From NCBI RefSeq assembly GCF_003024715.1, contig NZ_PYLO01000001.1:186001-250000 (forward strand): DNA of 64,000 nucleotides. The letters run 5' to 3'. Below are positions 25,702-35,558 of this stretch, piece after piece. The first letter of the stretch is position 1. Each line of letters begins with the position of its first letter. This DNA comes from Clostridium fessum. Lineage in GTDB: Bacteria > Bacillota > Clostridia > Lachnospirales > Lachnospiraceae. The notes under the pieces were generated by a model. The model was not told the origin of the DNA and ran no database searches. It saw only the letters and a program-made list of their open reading frames with translations. The translations under genes were made by a program, and so were the position numbers.

Positions 25702-27644
25702 AACCCCGCGACAAGGTAACGCAGCACATGACCTGCGACGGCCTGACGCTGGATAACCAGACCACCGGCGAAAGCGTCAATGTGTCCAGCCGGGAGGCCG
25801 AGCAGGAATACACCGCCCAGCCGGAGGGCGCGGCGGAAAAAATACTGGAACGGGCGGACGAACTGCACGACCGCCACAAGGCAAGGAAAGCGGCCAAGGA
25901 CGCCGGAAAAACCGTGGCGCAGGCCACCGGCCCCGTTTCCCGGTTGCAGTTTACCGCCGAGGAACGGGCCTCCCCGGAGCTGGCCCCGTATATCAAAAAG
26001 GCAGAAAAACGGGCGGATCAGCTGGAAGCGGCCAAAGAAGCCCTGCCGAAAAAGCGCGTCGTCACCAAGGAAACCGTTTATGACGAGGCCAAGGGCAAGG
26101 CTAAAAGCAGGCTGTATTTTGACAAGGTGGAGAAATCCCCTCCCCAGCTCAAACCAAACCCGGCCAGCCGCCCCATACAGGAAGCCGGGCTTTATCTCCA
26201 CGGAAAAATCCACGAGGTAGAACACGAAAATGTGGGCGTGGAGGGCGGCCACAAGGGGGAGGAACTGGCGGAACGGCAGGTGGGCCGCATGATCCGCAGC
26301 GGCGTCCACCGCCACAAGCTCAAACCCTACCGGGCCGCAGCCAAGGCCGAGCGAAAGTCCATCGCTGCCAACGCCGAGTTTGCGTATCAAAAATCCCTGC
26401 GGGACAACCCGGAGCTGGCGCAGGCGGTCAAGAACCCCGTTTCCCGCTTCTGGCAGAAACAGCACATCAAGCGGGAATATGCCAAGGTAGCAAGGGCGGC
26501 GGGTCAGACCGCACAGGGGGCCGCAGGCACCGCCAAGACCACGGGTGCCGCAGCCAAGAAAGCCGCAGAAAAAAGCAGACAGGCCGCGTCCTTTGCCGCC
26601 CGGCACTGGAAAGGGGCGCTGATCGTCGGCGGCGTGGGCCTCATGCTCCTGCTGGTGATGGGCGGCCTGCAATCCTGCACCGCCATGTTTGGCAGCACCG
26701 GGACGGGCCTTGCCGCCACCTCCTATCTCTCCGAGGACAGCGATATGCTGGGAGCCGAAGCCGCCTATGCCGCGCTGGAAGCAGACTTGCAGCACGAACT
26801 TGACAACTACGAAAGCCTGCACCCTGGCTATGACGAATACCGTTTCGATCTGGACGAGATCAAACATGCCCCCTATGTGCTGACCTCCATCCTCTCCGCG
26901 CTGCATAACGGCGTGTTCACTTTGGGGGAGGTACAGGGCGACCTTGCCATGCTCTTTGAAAAGCAGTACATCCTGACCCAGACCATCGAAACGGAAACCC
27001 GCTACCGCACCGAAACGAGGACGGACAGCGAGGGAAACACCTATACCGTGGAAGTTCCCTACACCTATTACATCTGCAATGTGAAGCTGGAAAACTTTGA
27101 CCTGTCCCACCTGCCCATCTACATTCTCACCGAGGAACAGATGGGCTTTTATGCTGCCTATATGCAGACTTTGGGCAACCGGCCAGACCTGTTTCCCAAC
27201 GGCAGCTATCCCCACGCCTCCACCCCGAAAGAGCCGACCTACTATGAAATCCCCCCGGAGGCGCTAAAGGACGAAGCCTTTGCCGCCATGATCGCGGAGG
27301 CGGAAAAGTATGTGGGCTATCCCTATGTGTGGGGCGGCAGCTCCCCAAGCACCAGCTTTGATTGTTCCGGCTTCATTAGCTGGGTTATCAATCATTCCGG
27401 CTGGAATGTGGGACGCCAGACGGCGCAGGGGCTTTACAACATCTGCACTCCCGTTTCCCCGGAGCAGGCCAAGCCCGGCGACCTTGTATTTTTCGTCGGC
27501 ACTTATGACACTGCCGGGATGTCCCATGTGGGGCTGTATGTGGGAAATTCGGTCATGCTGCACTGCGGCGACCCCATTTCCTACACGAACCTCAATTCAA
27601 GCTACTGGCAGCAGCATTTTTATTGTTACGGGCGTTTGCCTTAA
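25689..27644 (+). CDS. CD1108-type NlpC/P60 cell-wall hydrolase of the mating channel
   Basis: A 651-residue protein. Residues 1-300 are charged, basic and Ala-rich and presumably cytoplasmic. One membrane span follows (about 308-327, [18 protein letters not shown]), then an outer linker. The C-terminal NlpC/P60 peptidase has [17 protein letters not shown] (catalytic Cys near 559) and [10 protein letters not shown] (His near 611). It opens the peptidoglycan for DNA transfer, the job of VirB1 in type IV systems. AAGGAGGTGATC precedes the ATG. Confidence 0.88.
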   Translation: MEPLKPRDKVTQHMTCDGLTLDNQTTGESVNVSSREAEQEYTAQPEGAAEKILERADELHDRHKARKAAKDAGKTVAQATGPVSRLQFTAEERASPELAPYIKKAEKRADQLEAAKEALPKKRVVTKETVYDEAKGKAKSRLYFDKVEKSPPQLKPNPASRPIQEAGLYLHGKIHEVEHENVGVEGGHKGEELAERQVGRMIRSGVHRHKLKPYRAAAKAERKSIAANAEFAYQKSLRDNPELAQAVKNPVSRFWQKQHIKREYAKVARAAGQTAQGAAGTAKTTGAAAKKAAEKSRQAASFAARHWKGALIVGGVGLMLLLVMGGLQSCTAMFGSTGTGLAATSYLSEDSDMLGAEAAYAALEADLQHELDNYESLHPGYDEYRFDLDEIKHAPYVLTSILSALHNGVFTLGEVQGDLAMLFEKQYILTQTIETETRYRTETRTDSEGNTYTVEVPYTYYICNVKLENFDLSHLPIYILTEEQMGFYAAYMQTLGNRPDLFPNGSYPHASTPKEPTYYEIPPEALKDEAFAAMIAEAEKYVGYPYVWGGSSPSTSFDCSGFISWVINHSGWNVGRQTAQGLYNICTPVSPEQAKPGDLVFFVGTYDTAGMSHVGLYVGNSVMLHCGDPISYTNLNSSYWQQHFYCYGRLP

Positions 27645-27667
27645 ACGCCAGAAAGGAGTAAATCACT

Positions 27668-27925
27668 ATGGCAATGAACAAATTGGAACGCATTGAAAAG
27701 GATATTGAGAAAACCAAGGGCAAGATCGCGGAGCTGCAAAAGCAGCTTCGGGAGCTGGAAGCGGCCAAGACCGAACAGGAAAACTTGCAGATCGTCCAGC
27801 TTGTGCGCGGCCTCAACATGACCCCGCAGGAGTTCGCCGCCTTTGTGCGCGGCGGCGCGTTGCAGGCGGCCCCGGCCCCGATCCCGGACTTTGAACAGGA
27901 GGACAGCGCCCATGAAGAAATCTAA
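27668..27925 (+). CDS. DUF4315-family protein
   Basis: An 85-residue protein made of a coiled coil (LERIEKDIEKTKGKIAELQKQLRELEAA) and a short domain (VQLVRGLNMTPQEFAAFVRGG) with an acidic tail. This is DUF4315, always found between the NlpC protein and DUF4366 in Tn1549-like elements. AGAAAGGAG precedes the start. Role in transfer unknown. Confidence 0.82.
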   Translation: MAMNKLERIEKDIEKTKGKIAELQKQLRELEAAKTEQENLQIVQLVRGLNMTPQEFAAFVRGGALQAAPAPIPDFEQEDSAHEEI

Positions 27926-28673
27926 ACTGTTCCGCACCTTGACGCTGGCTGTGGCCGCTGCGCTCTGCATGGCGACCACGACCGTTACCGCCTACGCCGG
28001 GGGCGCTGACCCTGACCCGGTGCCGCTGCCGGAAACCACCGAGGCCCCCGCAGAAGTGCCGGAGGAAACCGAAGAACCCACCACCGGCGGCATGGAGCCG
28101 GAGGGCGTACCTGTCACCCCGCAGGGCAACGCTACGCTGGTGGATGATTTTTTCGGGGATAAGCAGCTTATCACCGTTACCACCAAGGCCGGGAATTATT
28201 TTTACATCCTGATCGACCGGGCCAACGAGGACAAGGAAACGGCGGTGCATTTCCTCAACCAAGTGGACGACGCCGACCTGCAAGCCTTGTTGGAGGACGG
28301 GAAAAAAGAGCCGGAGGTCTGCACCTGTACGGCCAAGTGTCAAGCCGGGGCCGTCAATACGGCCTGCCCGGTCTGTAAAAACAACCTGACCGCCTGCAAC
28401 GGGCCGGAGCCGAAGCCCCAGCCGGAGGAAGAAAAGCCGCAGGAGGAAAAGCCAAGCGGCATGGGCGGCCTTGTGGTGTTCTTTGTGGTGGTGCTGCTGG
28501 GCGGCGGCGCAGCCCTCTACTTCCTGAAATTCAAAAAGGAAAAAGCCGACACCACAGGCAATGACGATCTGGCCGAGTATGACTTTGGAGAGGACGAGGA
28601 CGACGAGGACGAAGCCCCGGAGCCGGACGAGGATATGACAAGTGAAGATGGAAATAAGGAGGACGAAGTATGA
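27912..28673 (+). CDS. DUF4366-family secreted/membrane protein
   Basis: A 253-residue protein starting at ATG 27912 and overlapping DUF4315 by 14 bases. It has a signal peptide (MKKSKLFRTLTLAVAAALCMATTTVTAYA), a Pro/Glu-rich linker, the conserved FFGDKQLITVTTKAGNYFYILID domain, a Cys-rich loop (CTCTAKCQAGAVNTACPVC), a second membrane span (about 190-212) and a very acidic cytoplasmic tail. It is a transfer-apparatus envelope component of unknown mechanism. It overlaps topB by four bases. Confidence 0.82.
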   Translation: MKKSKLFRTLTLAVAAALCMATTTVTAYAGGADPDPVPLPETTEAPAEVPEETEEPTTGGMEPEGVPVTPQGNATLVDDFFGDKQLITVTTKAGNYFYILIDRANEDKETAVHFLNQVDDADLQALLEDGKKEPEVCTCTAKCQAGAVNTACPVCKNNLTACNGPEPKPQPEEEKPQEEKPSGMGGLVVFFVVVLLGGGAALYFLKFKKEKADTTGNDDLAEYDFGEDEDDEDEAPEPDEDMTSEDGNKEDEV

Positions 28674-30760
28674 GCTATCAGTTAGTAATTGCAGAGAAAC
28701 CAAGCGTCGCCCGCAGCATTGCGGGCGTGATCGGCGCGGACAAGAAACAGGACGGTTACATGGAGGGAAACGGCTATCTGGTGAGCTGGTGTATCGGCCA
28801 CCTTGTTTCCCTTGCCGACGCCGGGACTTATGACGAGCGTTTCAAAAAATGGCGCTATGACGACCTGCCGATTCTGCCGCAGGAATGGCAGTACATCATT
28901 CCCGATGATAAGAAAAAGCAGTTTGACACCCTGCGTTCTTTGATGGAGCGCCCCGATGTTACCGGCCTTGTGTGCGCCACTGACGCCGGGCGCGAGGGGG
29001 AATTGATTTTCCGTTTCGTCTACCAGATGGCGGGCTGCAAGAAACCGTTTCAGCGCCTTTGGATTTCCAGCATGGAGGACGCGGCCATCAAGGACGGCTT
29101 TGCCCATCTGAAACCGGGAACTGACTATGACAACTTGTATCAGTCGGCCCTTTGCCGGGCGCAGGCGGATTGGCTGGTGGGGATCAACGCGACAAGACTT
29201 TTCTCCATCCTCTACCACAAGACCCTGACCGTGGGCCGTGTCCAGACGCCGACCCTGAAAATGCTGGTTGACCGGGAGGCCAAGATCAGCAGCTTTCAGA
29301 AAGAGAAATACCACATCGTCCAGATTGCGGCGGGCGGCATGGAGGCGGCCAGTGAACGCATGAGAAACGCAGACGACGCCAAGGCCCTGAAAGCCGCCTG
29401 TGAAACGGCGCAGGCCGTTTGTGTGTCGGTAACACGGGAGAAAAAGACGGAGCAGCCGCCCCGCCTCTATGACCTCACCACCTTGCAGCGGGAAGCAAAC
29501 CGCCTGTTTGGATTTACCGCCAAGCAGACCCTTGACTATGCCCAGCAGCTCTATGAAAAGAAGCTGCTGACCTATCCCCGCACCGACAGTCAGTATTTGA
29601 CCGATGATATGCTGCCAACGGCGGAAAGCCTTGTGTCCGGCCTGTGGCCGCTGCTTCCTTTTGCAACGGGGCTTGACCTGTCCCCGCAGTTTGGCCGGGT
29701 GCTGAACAGCAAAAAAGTGAGCGACCACCACGCCATTGTCCCGACGATGGAATTTGTGCAGAAAGGCTTTGACGGGCTGGCCGAGGGGGAAAAGAAACTG
29801 CTGTCCCTTGTGTGCTGCAAGCTGCTGTGCGCCGTGGCCGCGCCCCATGTGTATGAAGCTGTCACCGCCACATTCACCTGTGCCGGGAACACCTTTACCG
29901 CCAAGGGAAAAACCATCCTGACCCCCGGCTGGAAAGAGCTTGACCGCCGCTTTAAGGCGTCGTTCAAAACAGACGCCGACGACACCGCCCCGGAGCCTGC
30001 GCGGGAACTGCCGGAGATCACCGAGGGACAGACCTTTGACAAGGTAACTGCCGCCGTCACCGAGCATTTCACCGCACCGCCAAAATCCTACACGGAAGAT
30101 ACCCTGCTTTCTGCTATGGAGCGCGCCGGTGCGGACGATCTGCCGGAGGACGCCGAGCGGCAGGGATTGGGAACCCCGGCCACCCGCGCCTCCATCTTAG
30201 AAAAGCTGGTGCAGATGGGCTTTGTGGAGCGCAGGGGAAAACAGCTACTTCCCACCAAGGACGGCCACAACCTTGCCTGTGTGCTGCCGGAAGTGCTGAC
30301 CTCTCCCCAGCTTACGGCACAGTGGGAAACGGAGCTGACGGCCATTGCCAAGGGGCAGGCCGACCCGGAGGGCTTCATGGCTGGCATTGCAGAAATGACA
30401 AGGGGCCTGATCGTGGGCTACTCCCAGATCAGCGAGGACGCGCAGAAGTTGTTTCAGACCGAGCGTGTGGTTATCGGCAAATGTCCGCGCTGCGGGGAAA
30501 GCGTCTACGAGGGCAAAAAGAACTACTACTGCGGAAACCGAAGCTGCCAGTTTGTCATGTGGAAGAATGACCGATTTTTTGAGGAACGAGGCAAGGCGTT
30601 CACCCCGAAGATCGCCGCCGCGCTCCTTAAAGACGGAAAAGCAAAGGTAAAGGGCCTGCGCTCCATGAAAACCGGCAAAACCTATGACGGGACGGTGCTT
30701 TTGGCCGATACCGGCGGCAAGTATGTGAACTACCGCGTGGAACAGAGGGGCAAAAACTAA
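28670..30760 (+). CDS. topB: DNA topoisomerase III (conjugation-associated)
   Basis: A 696-residue type IA topoisomerase. The Toprim start reads QLVIAEKPSVARSIAGVIGA with DAGREGE, the active-site region is LLTYPRTDSQYL (Tyr in YPRTDS), and a C-terminal zinc finger reads CPRCGESVYEGKKNYYCGNRSC. This transfer-associated copy probably resolves strand problems during conjugative DNA processing. It ends just before the 38-base hairpin repeat. Confidence 0.9.
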   Translation: MSYQLVIAEKPSVARSIAGVIGADKKQDGYMEGNGYLVSWCIGHLVSLADAGTYDERFKKWRYDDLPILPQEWQYIIPDDKKKQFDTLRSLMERPDVTGLVCATDAGREGELIFRFVYQMAGCKKPFQRLWISSMEDAAIKDGFAHLKPGTDYDNLYQSALCRAQADWLVGINATRLFSILYHKTLTVGRVQTPTLKMLVDREAKISSFQKEKYHIVQIAAGGMEAASERMRNADDAKALKAACETAQAVCVSVTREKKTEQPPRLYDLTTLQREANRLFGFTAKQTLDYAQQLYEKKLLTYPRTDSQYLTDDMLPTAESLVSGLWPLLPFATGLDLSPQFGRVLNSKKVSDHHAIVPTMEFVQKGFDGLAEGEKKLLSLVCCKLLCAVAAPHVYEAVTATFTCAGNTFTAKGKTILTPGWKELDRRFKASFKTDADDTAPEPARELPEITEGQTFDKVTAAVTEHFTAPPKSYTEDTLLSAMERAGADDLPEDAERQGLGTPATRASILEKLVQMGFVERRGKQLLPTKDGHNLACVLPEVLTSPQLTAQWETELTAIAKGQADPEGFMAGIAEMTRGLIVGYSQISEDAQKLFQTERVVIGKCPRCGESVYEGKKNYYCGNRSCQFVMWKNDRFFEERGKAFTPKIAAALLKDGKAKVKGLRSMKTGKTYDGTVLLADTGGKYVNYRVEQRGKN

Positions 30761-30762
30761 AA

Positions 30763-30862
30763 ACAGCAAGCATAGGGAGTGTAGCCACACTCCCGGCAAA
30801 ATTCCTGACCCGGCGCACCTGCCGGGCCGGGGATTTTCTCTTTGGGGAAGCCCCAAACCCTT
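30763..30862 (+). repeat. Hairpin module copy A (38-base exact inverted repeat partner of 37258-37295)
   Basis: Positions 30763-30800 are identical to the reverse complement of 37258-37295. The core is a perfect stem GGGAGTGT-AGCC-ACACTCCC. A second hairpin, TTTGGGG-AAG-CCCCAAA (about 30842-30858), follows and also has an inverted counterpart near 37217-37236. It lies between topB and the giant ArdC/YodL gene. Confidence 0.8.
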
Positions 30863-30886
30863 ATATTATGTGAAAGGAGCGATTCA

Positions 30887-33800
30887 ATGAGCGAAGTGTT
30901 TTCCGTACTTCTTCATAACCGACAGCGTTATGAGCAAGGCAAAGAGGGCCTATGGTTTTCTCTGCCGACCACAACCGAAAAACTGCAAGCAGCCCTGCGG
31001 GAAATCGGAATCAGCACCGACAATCCACAGGACTTTTTTCTATATGGGTATAGAAGCCCACAGAAGCGACCTATTAAGCTGCCCCGTGATATGGTGCTGT
31101 CCGCAGGCATGGATGAATTAAACTTCCTTGCTGCAAGATTGGAAAAGCTGGACGCCGCCGAACTTACGGAGCTGAACGCCGCCCTGACAAGCCCGCAGAG
31201 TGATTTTCACAATATCGGCCAGATTATCGACTATCCCGAAAATGTGGACTTTTATGTGCATTTGCCGGATGTCACCAGCACAGGACAGTTGGGCGACTAC
31301 TATCTAAACCGTTCCGGCATGGTGGATATGCCGGAGGAATGGAAAGCAGGGATTCTCCTGCCCCGTTTTGGCCTGCATATTGCCAACACAGAGCATGGTG
31401 TTTTTACCGATTATGGCTATCTGGTAAAAAGCGGCGACGAATGGCAGCGCGTCCATGAGGGCCAGCCAGTGCCGGAACAATACCGGGTGATGGCCTATCC
31501 TGCGCCGGAAATTCTGCGGGAGGAAAGCAAGGTACAGCCGGAGGCGGCAGCGCCTACAAAGGCCCCGCAGCCTGTCACCCCCATTCTCTTAAACGGCCAG
31601 AACAGCGCCGAGCGCATGAAAGAGATCACCGACCGGCTGGAAACCGGCATACAGGAGCTTTTCGAGAGTGAACGCTACAAAGCCTATCTCACCACCATGT
31701 CCAAGTTCCACAGTTACAGCTTCAACAACACCCTCCTGATCGCCATGCAGGGCGGACAGCTTGTGGCGGGCTACAACAAGTGGCGGGACGATTTTCACCG
31801 CAATGTAAAGAAAGGCGAAAAGGCCATCAAGATACTGGCCCCGGCCCCGTTCAAGGCGAAAAAGGAAGTGCAAAAGCTGGACGCACAGGGCAGGCCGGTG
31901 ATGGGAAAAGACGGAAAGCCTGTTACCGAAGTACAGGAAATACAGGTTCCGGCCTTTAAGATCGTTTCTGTCTTTGATGTGAGCCAGACCGAGGGGGAAC
32001 CGCTGCCCTCTATCGGCGTGGAAGAACTGACCGGCAGCGTGGAACGCTACGGGGAATTTTTCAAGGCGCTGGAACAGACCTCCCCGGTTCCCATTGGTTT
32101 TGAGGACATTCCGGGCGGTTCCCACGGCTATTACCACCTGACGGAAAAGCGGATCGCCATTCAGGAGGGCATGAGCGAATTACAGACCCTAAAGACAGCC
32201 ATCCATGAGATCGCCCATTCCAAGCTACACGCCATCGACCCGGAAGCCCCGGCCATTGAGCAGGCCGACCGCCCCGACAGCCGCACCCGCGAAGTGCAGG
32301 CTGAAAGCGTGGCCTATGCCGTATGCCAGCATTACGGGCTGGACACCTCCGACTATTCCTTTGGCTATGTGGCCGGTTGGAGTTCCGGCAAGGACTTGAA
32401 AGAGCTGAAAGCCTCCCTTGAAACCATCCGGGCCACCGCCCATGAACTGATTACCACCATTGACGGCCACCTTGCCCAGCTTCAGAAAGAACGGCAGGCC
32501 CAGCAGGAGCAGCCGCAGGCCGCGCCGCTGGAACAGGCCGCCGAGCAGCCAGACCCGGACAGCGTATTTTCCAAGCTGCCCCCGGAGCAACAGCAGGAAA
32601 TGACCGCCAGCGTAAAAGCTATGCTGCAAACCCTGATTGACGCGGATTTGAAATCCACCGGCGAAGTGTCGCAGGGAACCAAGGAGGCGGCGCAGGTGCA
32701 GGGCTTTACCATTGCCGGGGATGGAACGCTGGAACAGGCCAAAGCCCCGCAGGAGGCCGCCTACCGTCTGGAAAGCGGCGATTACCTGTATATCCAGACA
32801 TCGGAAACCGGCTATGATTACACGCTGTACGGCCCCGACTACAAAGAACTGGACGGAGGCCAGCTTGACAATCCCGGCCTGTCCCTTGTGGAAGCCGGAA
32901 AAGAAATCCTTGCGATCCATGAGCGACCGGCTGGGACAATGGAACCCCTGACCGGCGACGGGCTGGATGGTTTTCTGGAAGCAACCGAACAGGCCAACGC
33001 CATTCCCCAGCCGCAGGCGTGGAATGGGATCGACGGCCTGTTGAATGGAAAGCCGTTCATGCCGGAGGCGTCCCCGGCTGACCGAGCCGCCGCTCTGATT
33101 GAACTGGCAGAGAAAAACGCCCCGCGTTTGGGCAGCGAGGAACGGCAGTTGATCGTGGCCTATGCCGAGGCCGTGGGCGATACCGACAAAGTAATCGGGC
33201 TTATCAACCGCCTGTGCGAACAGGGCTATGAGCTGCAAAAGGGCCAGATGGATTCCTTTGTGAAAAGCGAGATCGGAAGTGAGATTGCCGTTGCCAACGC
33301 CCAGCGGCAGATCGCGCAGAATCCGGCAGCGGAGCCGGTTGTCACGATCCTTTGGAGCGAAAGTCCCCATCTGAAAGACGGACAGCAAATGCCGCTGCAT
33401 GAGGCCGAGGCCGTTTTCAAGGAGCTGGACAGTGCCAGACGCCATGAACGGGAGCAGCCGGGCTATACGGGCCATTGGTACGACAAGACCAAGTTCCGCA
33501 TTGACTTTACCATGCAGGGCCAGCCGGACAGCTACGAGGGACGGCAGGACTTTGGCGACGGGGACGGTTCCCTGATCCAACATATCCGGGGCTACCACGA
33601 ATACTATGCACAGGATGAAAGCTGGAAAAACCATGTGCTGCACCATGAGGGGCCGGAGGCATGGGAGGCGGACAAGGCCCAGCGGGATATGCTGCTGCAT
33701 GAGTTCGTCCCATATATGGAACTGCATTGCAATCTGGCCGCTATGGAGCAGGAGGCCCGGCGTCCCCTGCGATCCGGGGAAACCCTGACGCCGGAACAGA

Positions 33801-34825
33801 CCGCTTATTTCAACGCGGTTCTGGACTATGTAAAGGAGTGCCGCCCGCTTCTCAATCAGGGCCAGTACCATTTGCCGGAGCCGCCGCAGCTTGCCGATTT
33901 CGACCAGAACTTGCAGGACTACAAAAAACAGATCGAGGCAGAGCTGGAACAGGAGGCCGCCGCTGCCGGGCTGACGGTGGAGGAATATGTTGCCTCTGAT
34001 TATGAAGCACCAGCGCAGCCCAACTTTTCCATCTACCAAGTGCCGCCCGGCCCAGAGGGGCGCGACTTCCGCTATCGTTCCTATGAGGACTTGCAGGCGG
34101 ACGGGCTTTCGGTGGACAGGAAGAATTATCAGCTTGTCTACACCGCGCCGCTGGACAAGGACACCACACTGGACGAGATTTACCGCCGCTTCAACATAGA
34201 ACATCCCTCCGATTACAAGGGACATTCCCTCTCTACGGGGGATATTGTGGTGTTCCGGCAGGATGGGAAACAGACTGCCTACTATGTGGACGAGGGGGCC
34301 GACTACCGGCAGGTGCCGGAGTTTTTCGCCCAGCCGGAAAAGCAGCTCACGCCGGACGAGTGCATGACCGGCGAACAAATCCAGACGCCAAGGGGCCGTT
34401 TCTATCTGACCGACAGGAGCCGGGAACAGATGGAGGCCGCCGGGTATGGATTCCACCACCAGTCGGAGGACGGCAGGTATCTTATTATGGCAAACGGCAC
34501 AAGGGCCTTTGCCATCCCCGCCCAGCAGGAAAGCCATATCAAGACGGCGGAAATGTCCACCGAGCAGAACTACAACATGATCGATGGCATGATGAACAAT
34601 GCCCCGTCTATGGAGGAACTGGAAGCAAGGGCAAAAGCCGGGGAACAGATTTCCCTTTTGGATGTGGCCGAGGCAGCCAAGGCGGAGGCCAAAAAGCCCA
34701 AGCAGACCCGAAAGACGACGCAGAAGCAAAAGAAACCGTCCATCCGGGCGCAGCTTGCCGCCGCCAAGGAGGAACAGAAAAAGAAACCCCCGGTGCGGGA
34801 AAAATCAAAAGAAATGGAGGTATGA
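30887..34825 (+). CDS. Giant multidomain ArdA/ArdC/LPD/YodL/DUF4316 protein
   Basis: A 1312-residue protein; ATG 30887 follows AAAGGAGCG. The domains I can see are an ArdA-like N-terminus (about 1-210; DELNFLAARLEKLDAAELTELNAAL, GLHIANTEHGVFTDYGYLV) and an ArdC-type part with KYNKW-like YNKWRDDFHRNVKKGEKAIKILAP and a metalloprotease motif AIHEIAHSK. An LPD-type middle with RGYHEYYAQDESWKNHVLHH is followed by a YodL domain (FSIYQVPPGPEGRDFRYRSYEDLQ) and a DUF4316 end (TEQNYNMIDGMMNNAPSMEELEARAKAGEQISLLDV). The likely role is antirestriction and protection of entering single strands. Confidence 0.82.
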   Translation: MSEVFSVLLHNRQRYEQGKEGLWFSLPTTTEKLQAALREIGISTDNPQDFFLYGYRSPQKRPIKLPRDMVLSAGMDELNFLAARLEKLDAAELTELNAALTSPQSDFHNIGQIIDYPENVDFYVHLPDVTSTGQLGDYYLNRSGMVDMPEEWKAGILLPRFGLHIANTEHGVFTDYGYLVKSGDEWQRVHEGQPVPEQYRVMAYPAPEILREESKVQPEAAAPTKAPQPVTPILLNGQNSAERMKEITDRLETGIQELFESERYKAYLTTMSKFHSYSFNNTLLIAMQGGQLVAGYNKWRDDFHRNVKKGEKAIKILAPAPFKAKKEVQKLDAQGRPVMGKDGKPVTEVQEIQVPAFKIVSVFDVSQTEGEPLPSIGVEELTGSVERYGEFFKALEQTSPVPIGFEDIPGGSHGYYHLTEKRIAIQEGMSELQTLKTAIHEIAHSKLHAIDPEAPAIEQADRPDSRTREVQAESVAYAVCQHYGLDTSDYSFGYVAGWSSGKDLKELKASLETIRATAHELITTIDGHLAQLQKERQAQQEQPQAAPLEQAAEQPDPDSVFSKLPPEQQQEMTASVKAMLQTLIDADLKSTGEVSQGTKEAAQVQGFTIAGDGTLEQAKAPQEAAYRLESGDYLYIQTSETGYDYTLYGPDYKELDGGQLDNPGLSLVEAGKEILAIHERPAGTMEPLTGDGLDGFLEATEQANAIPQPQAWNGIDGLLNGKPFMPEASPADRAAALIELAEKNAPRLGSEERQLIVAYAEAVGDTDKVIGLINRLCEQGYELQKGQMDSFVKSEIGSEIAVANAQRQIAQNPAAEPVVTILWSESPHLKDGQQMPLHEAEAVFKELDSARRHEREQPGYTGHWYDKTKFRIDFTMQGQPDSYEGRQDFGDGDGSLIQHIRGYHEYYAQDESWKNHVLHHEGPEAWEADKAQRDMLLHEFVPYMELHCNLAAMEQEARRPLRSGETLTPEQTAYFNAVLDYVKECRPLLNQGQYHLPEPPQLADFDQNLQDYKKQIEAELEQEAAAAGLTVEEYVASDYEAPAQPNFSIYQVPPGPEGRDFRYRSYEDLQADGLSVDRKNYQLVYTAPLDKDTTLDEIYRRFNIEHPSDYKGHSLSTGDIVVFRQDGKQTAYYVDEGADYRQVPEFFAQPEKQLTPDECMTGEQIQTPRGRFYLTDRSREQMEAAGYGFHHQSEDGRYLIMANGTRAFAIPAQQESHIKTAEMSTEQNYNMIDGMMNNAPSMEELEARAKAGEQISLLDVAEAAKAEAKKPKQTRKTTQKQKKPSIRAQLAAAKEEQKKKPPVREKSKEMEV

Positions 34826-34828
34826 GGA

Positions 34829-35029
34829 ATGTATTTCACCGTGGAAGAAGAAAACCTGATCTGTCTGTACCACAACGCCGACCGCCGCAAGACGGCGGCA
34901 AATCTCCGGGCAGCTTTGCCGGACATGGACAAGGAAATGGCGGTGCTGGCCTGCCAGACCGCCGATAAGCTGGACGCCATGAGCGACGCCGACTTTGCGG
35001 CGCAGCGGTTCCACTTCACAGACGAATAA
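34829..35029 (+). CDS. TTRAP (transposon-transfer assisting) family protein
   Basis: A 66-residue acidic helical protein: YFTVEEENLICLYHNADRRKTAANLRAALP ... LACQTADKLDAMSDADFAA. This is the TTRAP pattern at its usual place after the YodL/DUF4316 gene. GGAGGTATGAGG precedes the start. A strong terminator follows. Confidence 0.78.
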   Translation: MYFTVEEENLICLYHNADRRKTAANLRAALPDMDKEMAVLACQTADKLDAMSDADFAAQRFHFTDE

Positions 35030-35035
35030 GCAAAA

Positions 35036-35085
35036 CGCCGGGTGCGGGGGCTGTCAAAGCCTCTGCGTCCGGCGCTTCTTTTTTT
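35036..35085 (+). terminator. Terminator of the transfer operon
   Basis: A long GC stem (CGCCGG..GCGGGGGCT pairing with AGCCTCTGC..CCGGCG, 35036-35074) is followed by CTTC and seven T residues. It ends the plus-strand transfer genes before the convergent mobilization operon. Confidence 0.75.
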
Positions 35086-35186
35086 GTCCATTTTCCCGCA
35101 TTTAGAACCCCGTTTTGAGGGGAACAGGATAACTTTATCCACCTGCCTGCCGACCATGCGGAAAAACCCTTGATTTCCGTGGACTT

Positions 35187-35558
35187 TTACCGCCCTAAAT
35201 GCGTAGACAGGAGGTATCTTTTCCGCTGGCGTTCCGCCTCTTTCTTCCGGCGTACCTGCACCGCACAATCCGGGCAGTATTTGGCCCGGTTGGAGTTGGG
35301 CGTAAACGCCGCCCCGCAGACGGCGCAGCGTTTGATCTCGTCCCGGCCTTTGGTGATCTCGGCGCACAGGGCCGCGTCCAGCGGCAGGACGGCCACCTTG
35401 AACCACCGGCACAGCAGCGAATAGGAAATACTCTGCACACAGACACATTCCTCCCCATCGTCCAGCAGGAGGCAGTTCCCGTTACAGTAGTTGCAGCACT
35501 CATGGGTGAGCCTGCGGGCCTTGCGGTATTGGGGGTAACTCATTCTCGGTATGTTCAT
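35187..35558 (-). CDS. Cysteine-rich VLP-type protein
   Basis: A 123-residue protein with an N-terminal Cys cluster (CCNYCNGNCLLLDDGEECVC), the name-giving AVLPLDAALCAEITKG, and a zinc-ribbon-like RCAVCGAAFTPNSNRAKYCPDCAVQVRRKK. It overlaps the relaxase stop by four bases (ATGA) and is the last gene of the minus-strand mobC-relaxase operon. Probably DNA-binding. Confidence 0.8.
   Translation of the reverse strand: MNIPRMSYPQYRKARRLTHECCNYCNGNCLLLDDGEECVCVQSISYSLLCRWFKVAVLPLDAALCAEITKGRDEIKRCAVCGAAFTPNSNRAKYCPDCAVQVRRKKEAERQRKRYLLSTHLGR

Noticed and set aside
25698-27215. 505-residue minus-strand ORF opposite the NlpC/P60 gene
   Set aside because: It is a shadow ORF in GC-rich DNA; the plus strand has clear domains, a membrane span and catalytic motifs.
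28682-30067. 461-residue minus-strand ORF opposite topB
   Set aside because: Shadow of the topoisomerase gene, which has intact catalytic motifs on the plus strand.
32225-34729. 834-residue minus-strand ORF opposite the giant ArdC/YodL gene
   Set aside because: It is long only because of high GC and codon bias on the plus strand; it lacks a start signal and recognisable motifs.
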